The notes under the pieces were generated by a model that worked only from the letters and a program-made list of their open reading frames with translations, ran no database searches and was not told the origin of the DNA. The position numbers and the translations under genes were made by a program. Below are positions 60,801 to 64,000 of a stretch of DNA of 64,000 nucleotides, piece by piece (positions within the stretch are counted from its first letter, which is position 1; the number at the start of each line of letters is the position of its first letter). Source of the DNA: VXYK01 sp047516945. Its GTDB lineage: Bacteria > Actinomycetota > Acidimicrobiia > Acidimicrobiales > Aldehydirespiratoraceae. Location: assembly GCA_047516945.1 (NCBI GenBank), contig JAKZTU010000093.1, positions 1 through 64,000 of the forward strand. Direction: 5' to 3'.

Positions 60801-62183
60801 AGCGCGGCCTCGTTCGCGTTCGATGACGACTCAGACACCGCGTGGACTGGAGTTTTTGGCCCCCAAGCAGGTCAATGGCTCGAACTCACTACCGCTGAAC
60901 CAGTTCACGTTGAGCGTCTCGTGATTGATGTCGTAGCTGATGACCTGCATTCGTTGCCGAGCCGAATGTTGGTGATGGTCGACGGCACCCAAGCGGGCGA
61001 GCTTGTACTTGACGGTGGGCTTCGCTCTGGACCAAGGGGGCAGACGGTTCGTTTGGAGCAGAGACTCGACCGCGCCTTCTCGACTCTGGTCCTAGTGGCA
61101 GCCGATGTCGATGAGCGCATCACTCGAGACTGGTATTCCAATGCGGGGGTGGCCATGCCGATAGCTATCGCCGAGGTTGATCTTGGCGAGGGAATTCACT
61201 TCAGCGAGGCGACTGAGTTCGATACGGGCTGCAGCGAATTGCTTGTGATCAACGACGTTGCCGTCAGGGCGCGAGTAACAGGGTCAGCCGAAGACGCCTT
61301 GGCCCGCCGCGAACTGCTCCTCGTTGGCTGCGATGAGACAGTTTCTGTTGCTGACGGTCTCAGGATCGAATCGCGGTCGCGGTCGGCAGGTCTTGACATC
61401 GATCAGCTTGTGTTGCGCAGTCCTCGTCCCACGGATCCTCCAGCGCAAATGGCTCCGGTCGAAGTGCTCAGCAACGACGACACCTCCTTCACGTTGATGG
61501 TGCGGGGGTCGCCCGATGACCGGTGGCTTGTGCTTGGCCAAAGCCACAACGACGGCTGGTCGGCGACGGTCGACGGTGTGGACCTGGGAGCCCCGGTGTT
61601 GCTTGACGGGTTCGCCAACGGTTGGCGGCTCCCGGCTGGTGATGATCGTTTAGTTGAGTTGCGATGGACTCCTCAGCGCTTGGTCAACTGGGCATTGTGG
61701 CTGAGCCTGCTGGCTGTATTGGTGGTTGGCTTTCTGGCGGTCCGTTCGGTGCCCGGGCCTGACGTGTCACTTGCGCGGCGCCGTGACGGGCCAGAACTCC
61801 CTCTGATCGATCCCGCTATCAGCGCTTCGGCGAACTATCGGGTCCTACCTCCACGAGCTGGCACCCATGTTGGAGTCGGTTTTGTAGTGGCGTTTGTTTT
61901 TGCCTTGATCAACCTTCCCGAATGGCACCTGGTGGCTTTTGTGGTTGGCGCGATCGCGGCGCTCGGTATCTGGCGTCCGCGCTGGTGGAATCGTGGGGGG
62001 TTGTATGCGGCTTTGTTGTTGGGCTTGGCAGCACTGTCGATCATGGTTGAGCAGCGCCGGTTTCGTCATCCGCCCGACTTTGTGTGGCCACAGCAATTCG
62101 AGGGTGTCCATATCCTTGCGGTGATAGCTCTGTTGCTGCTCTTCGCCGACTACTTGAGATCTGCCCAACGCCCCGACACCTAA
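57834..62183 (+). CDS. AftD-like alpha-(1->3)-arabinofuranosyltransferase, DUF3367 type
   Basis: ATG 57834 gives MDSRWLRRLSVRARIQSLRG, overlapping the GT4 stop. The 1449-residue membrane protein has a GT-C N-terminal half with many helices (PLGVAAVVAYLPVVFSSPGK with the acidic GADTKTYLYLDP loop outside, typical of the family). The extracellular part contains two discoidin (F5/8 type C) domains, seen at AFYAVDGDPTTAW and AFDDDSDTAWTG, and the C-terminus returns to membrane helices (WALWLSLLAVLVVGFLA). AftD adds arabinofuranose from a decaprenyl-phosphate donor to cell-wall arabinan. The substrate here is inferred. Confidence 0.88.
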   Translation: MDSRWLRRLSVRARIQSLRGAVPLGVAAVVAYLPVVFSSPGKVGADTKTYLYLDPSRLLAEASSLWDSDVALGTVTHQTIGYLWPMGPFYWLAETLQSPDWLAQRLWLGSILFGAAAGVRYLLKTLDWRGGGLLVAMLAYELSPYVLHYSARISVVLLPWAGLPWMIALTIRAARRGGWRYPALFALLVVTVGSVNATSLVLVGLAPVLWLLHAAGIERSISATRALGAALRIAVTTIGVSLWWIAGLALQGGYSLPVTRYTETYEVVADASTGPEVFRGLGYWFFYGNDKFGQWIEPSIEYTQGVWLHFLSFGLVVFALGGAALIRWRHRSYFVLLIVVGGLLAIASHPFDHPSALGSVFKSFTQTDVGLALRSMPRALPMLVLAVAVFLGMIANAMQRRWPDQGRVLAVLICVAVVLNNPAIWRIRMIEEHLHRDENIPEYWMEAISALDNSGRGGRVLEVPGTDFASYRWGNTVDPITPGLLDRGYIARELVPFGSAESAALLTAFDRRFQENSLDLDSVVPVAELMSVDDVVHRGDLTFERFRTPRPVALADQLARVPDLGPGVGFGEPKPNVAGPSQTMLDEVHLGIDPGLPDPAPVTVYQVQNALDIVRLRPLAGGTVIVGDAEGIVDIAGAGLLDLSGSLWFASDLVADDDLRSTVLAEPSHIVITDTNAKRARRWGTLRENLGAVERAGQTPLVDDPTDNRLPLFFELDQRQDLDADDSRTVAVQDGDFTVQASAYGNPVTYTNDDRAFYAVDGDPTTAWVVAAFAEARGEYLEFNFNSPTQVSEITFVQPLGEANRHITEVEIRAVGPSLDDLVLGRFSLGAQSQSVGGQTVEFAETMVSQIQVEITDLDFGVYATYPGVSPVGFAEVLLGPSPEPLRETIRTPVALLEALGSRLDVHDLSVVLTRERSDPAEPVREDAEPEMHRWVPMTAGRSFTVSGAARLSAAAPESQIDGLLGRTGTPAGLTMTAHSSGRLPGDLHSAASFAFDDDSDTAWTGVFGPQAGQWLELTTAEPVHVERLVIDVVADDLHSLPSRMLVMVDGTQAGELVLDGGLRSGPRGQTVRLEQRLDRAFSTLVLVAADVDERITRDWYSNAGVAMPIAIAEVDLGEGIHFSEATEFDTGCSELLVINDVAVRARVTGSAEDALARRELLLVGCDETVSVADGLRIESRSRSAGLDIDQLVLRSPRPTDPPAQMAPVEVLSNDDTSFTLMVRGSPDDRWLVLGQSHNDGWSATVDGVDLGAPVLLDGFANGWRLPAGDDRLVELRWTPQRLVNWALWLSLLAVLVVGFLAVRSVPGPDVSLARRRDGPELPLIDPAISASANYRVLPPRAGTHVGVGFVVAFVFALINLPEWHLVAFVVGAIAALGIWRPRWWNRGGLYAALLLGLAALSIMVEQRRFRHPPDFVWPQQFEGVHILAVIALLLLFADYLRSAQRPDT

Positions 62184-62212
62184 AGACATCGCTCCGATTG
62201 ACGGTCAGGCCG

Positions 62213-63673
62213 TCAGCGCAGGGGTGCTGCGGTTGGGGTTACTGGGCTTGGGAGCAGGGTGTGGCCGGTGAGCCAACGGTCTACCGAAGCCGCGGCTGAA
62301 CGACCCTCTGCAATTGCCCAAACGATCAGACTTTGGCCGCGACCCATGTCCCCGCAGACGAAGACCCCTTCGACGTTGGTAGCCCAGTCGCCATCGCGGG
62401 CCACGTTGCCCCGGGCGTCAAGTTCCACCCCGAATTGCTCGAGCAGTGGCCCGGGTTCGGCTCCGGTGAAGCCCATGGCCAACAGCACCAAGTCCGCTGG
62501 AAAGTCTCGTTCCGAGCCGGCTACCGGGTCAAAGCTCATTCGCCCATCGGTGAAGCTCTGTTCGACTCTCACTGAGTTGAGTCCGCCGACTCGCCCGTCG
62601 GTACCTGTGAACTCGACCGTGTTGATGGCGTATTCTCGCTCGCCGCCTTCTTCATGGGCGGAGCTGACGCGGTAGATCATCGGCCAGGTGGGCCAGGGAT
62701 TCGACTCAGGCCGTTCGTCGGGTGGACGGGGCATGATCTCAAACTGGTTTATCGACTTGGCGCGTTGTCGCAACGCAGTCCCCAGACAGTCAGCGCCGGT
62801 GTCGCCACCACCGATAATGATCACGTGTTTGCCTTCGGCGGTGATCGAAGGCTCAGCGATATCGCCTTGTTGAACATGGTTGGAGATGGGCAGGTACTCC
62901 ATGGCCTGGTGGATGCCATCGAGTTCCCGGCCTGGGATTGGCAAGTCACGGGCTTGCGTTGCCCCACATGCCAGCACCACAGCATCGAAGGTTTCTTGCA
63001 GTTCGTCCGCGCTGATGCCGATGCCGACGGCCGTGTTGCACACGAAGCTCGTGCCCTCGGCTCTCATTTGGTCCAGTCGTCGGTCAAGATGGCGTTTTTC
63101 CATCTTGAACTCGGGAATTCCGTAGCGCAGGAGCCCTCCCGGTCGGTCATCGCGCTCGTAGACGACTACTTCGTGCCCGGCTCGAGTGAGCTGTTGGGCT
63201 GCCGCGAGACCAGCTGGGCCCGAACCCACGACGGCCACTCGTTTCGAGGTGACCACTGTTGGGCTGACAGCAGCGATATTGCCCTGCGACCAAGCCCTGT
63301 CAACGATCTCAACTTCGATCTGCTTGATGGTGACCGGCGGTTGGTTGATTCCCAGAACGCATGCAGTTTCGCAGGGTGCAGGGCAGAGACGCCCGGTGAA
63401 CTCTGGAAAGTTGTTGGTCGCGTGGAGACGTTCGATGGCGTCCTTCCATTGGCCGTTGTGAGTCAAGTCGTTCCAGTCTGGGATCAAGTTGCCGAGCGGG
63501 CAGCCGTTGTTGCAAAACGGGATGCCGCAGTCCATGCAGCGACTTGCTTGCCGACGTAGTTCTGAGGTTGGAAAGTCTTCGTAGACCTCTTTCCAATCCA
63601 ACAATCGGACAGGGACCGGTCGCCGCGTGGGAAGCTGTCGCTGGTGCTTCAAGAAGCCGCGGGGGTCAGCCAT
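62213..63673 (-). CDS. gltD: Glutamate synthase small (beta) subunit
   Basis: The 486-residue protein has the N-terminal cluster region CMDCGIPFCNNGCPLGN and CPAPCETACVLGINQPPVTI, then the FAD motif VAVVGSGPAGLAAAQQL and the NADPH motif VIIIGGGDTGADCLGTA. It ends in a second FAD segment (GVFVCGDMGRGQSLIVWAI). It passes electrons from NADPH to GltB. gltB ends 20 bases upstream, so the two form one operon read leftward. Confidence 0.96.
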   Translation of the reverse strand: MADPRGFLKHQRQLPTRRPVPVRLLDWKEVYEDFPTSELRRQASRCMDCGIPFCNNGCPLGNLIPDWNDLTHNGQWKDAIERLHATNNFPEFTGRLCPAPCETACVLGINQPPVTIKQIEVEIVDRAWSQGNIAAVSPTVVTSKRVAVVGSGPAGLAAAQQLTRAGHEVVVYERDDRPGGLLRYGIPEFKMEKRHLDRRLDQMRAEGTSFVCNTAVGIGISADELQETFDAVVLACGATQARDLPIPGRELDGIHQAMEYLPISNHVQQGDIAEPSITAEGKHVIIIGGGDTGADCLGTALRQRAKSINQFEIMPRPPDERPESNPWPTWPMIYRVSSAHEEGGEREYAINTVEFTGTDGRVGGLNSVRVEQSFTDGRMSFDPVAGSERDFPADLVLLAMGFTGAEPGPLLEQFGVELDARGNVARDGDWATNVEGVFVCGDMGRGQSLIVWAIAEGRSAAASVDRWLTGHTLLPSPVTPTAAPLR

Positions 63674-63693
63674 CGTCTGCGGTCCCCTCTGTC

Positions 63694-63999
63694 CTATCCC
63701 CGTGAGGCGGCCATGATCGCCTCTACTTCGTTGTCGCCCTGCTCTCGGGCTCGTGCTGCGGCTTCCATAACCCGCCGATAGTCCGTTGGGGTTACTTTGA
63801 CGAAGTCACCTGAGCTAGTCCCCCAAGCAGCCAGAATCCGAGCTGCGATTTCGCTTCCCGTCTCGTGACGGTGTTTCACGATTCTGTCGCGAAGCCATTC
63901 GAGGTCTTCGTCGTTGAGTTCTTCCAATACGACCATTTCAAGGTTGGTCCGCTGTGGCAATCGCTTGGCCGGGTCGTACACGAAGGCGATTCCGCCGCT
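63694..63999 (-). CDS. gltB: Glutamate synthase large (alpha) subunit, C-terminal end only
   Basis: The frame is open to the window edge (SGGIAFVYDPAKRLPQ) and only the last 101 residues are present. They match the C-terminus of GltB: SGGIAxVYD from the Gly-rich beta-helix end, then ELNDEDLEWLRDRIVKHRHE, TGSEIAARILAAW and VTPTDYRRVM. GltB makes two glutamates from glutamine and 2-oxoglutarate. The rest lies outside the window. Confidence 0.92.
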   Translation of the reverse strand, partial: SGGIAFVYDPAKRLPQRTNLEMVVLEELNDEDLEWLRDRIVKHRHETGSEIAARILAAWGTSSGDFVKVTPTDYRRVMEAAARAREQGDNEVEAIMAASRG

Positions 64000-64000
64000 C

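Overview
The window looks like a chromosomal segment of a non-mycolate actinobacterium, most likely class Acidimicrobiia. The evidence is gene content: a complete Pup-proteasome locus (arc, dop, pup, prcB, prcA, pafA, pafB, pafC) with tatA/tatC nearby, a fused F420 synthase FbiC, DUF3151-, DUF3073-, DUF4193- and DUF2510-type actinobacterial proteins, and an AftD-type arabinofuranosyltransferase. GTG starts and 4-base GTGA/ATGA overlaps are frequent. The class assignment is inference. I see no rRNA, tRNA, CRISPR array or prophage.

Layout. 1-14 kb: a cut secreted metzincin protease, a hotdog thioesterase, a beta-hydroxyacid dehydrogenase, an AlgH protein, a SET-domain protein fused to a dimeric alpha/beta-barrel domain, an Arg-rich protein coupled to an enoyl-CoA hydratase, a GNAT, a DUF4193-like acidic zinc-ribbon protein, a long ThyX-like protein, an M20 peptidase, a lipid-kinase C-terminal-domain protein, TatC/TatA, a GDPD and signal peptidase I. 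14.4-25.2 kb: one uninterrupted minus-strand proteasome block, pafC back to arc, with alanine racemase and glutamate dehydrogenase between dop and arc. 25-30 kb: ferredoxin, TrmI, small membrane proteins, a LON-domain protein, a DacB-like protein that has lost catalytic motifs, and a TetR regulator. 30-38 kb: transketolase-transaldolase, then an SNF2 helicase coupled to a small basic protein. 38-46.5 kb: FbiC, a Cys-rich protein coupled to a ClC channel, RNase D, a DUF2510 membrane protein, MobA and DUF3151.

46.6-48.6 kb is an IS607-family element with a serine recombinase, an intact TnpB nuclease and strong 3-prime hairpins suggesting an omega RNA. After pyruvate kinase, 50.5-52.1 kb is a visibly AT-richer island encoding a secreted or lipoprotein-like protein and a small secreted metzincin. 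53.4-62.2 kb is a cell-envelope glycan locus: flavoprotein, two GT2 enzymes, a GT4 split by a frameshift, and a 1449-residue AftD-like membrane arabinosyltransferase with discoidin-like domains. The window ends inside gltB, preceded in coordinates by gltD.

Functional links: the proteasome block supplies pupylation (Dop deamidates the Gln-ended Pup, PafA ligates it), substrate unfolding (ARC) and proteolysis (PrcAB), with PafB/PafC as likely DNA-damage regulators. GltBD and GdhA both handle glutamate. The most unusual observations are the motif-less DacB homologue, the barrel-SET fusion, short tandem duplications sitting on or beside stop codons of several genes, a dispersed GC-rich intergenic repeat, the frameshifted GT4 gene and the low-GC secreted-protein island.
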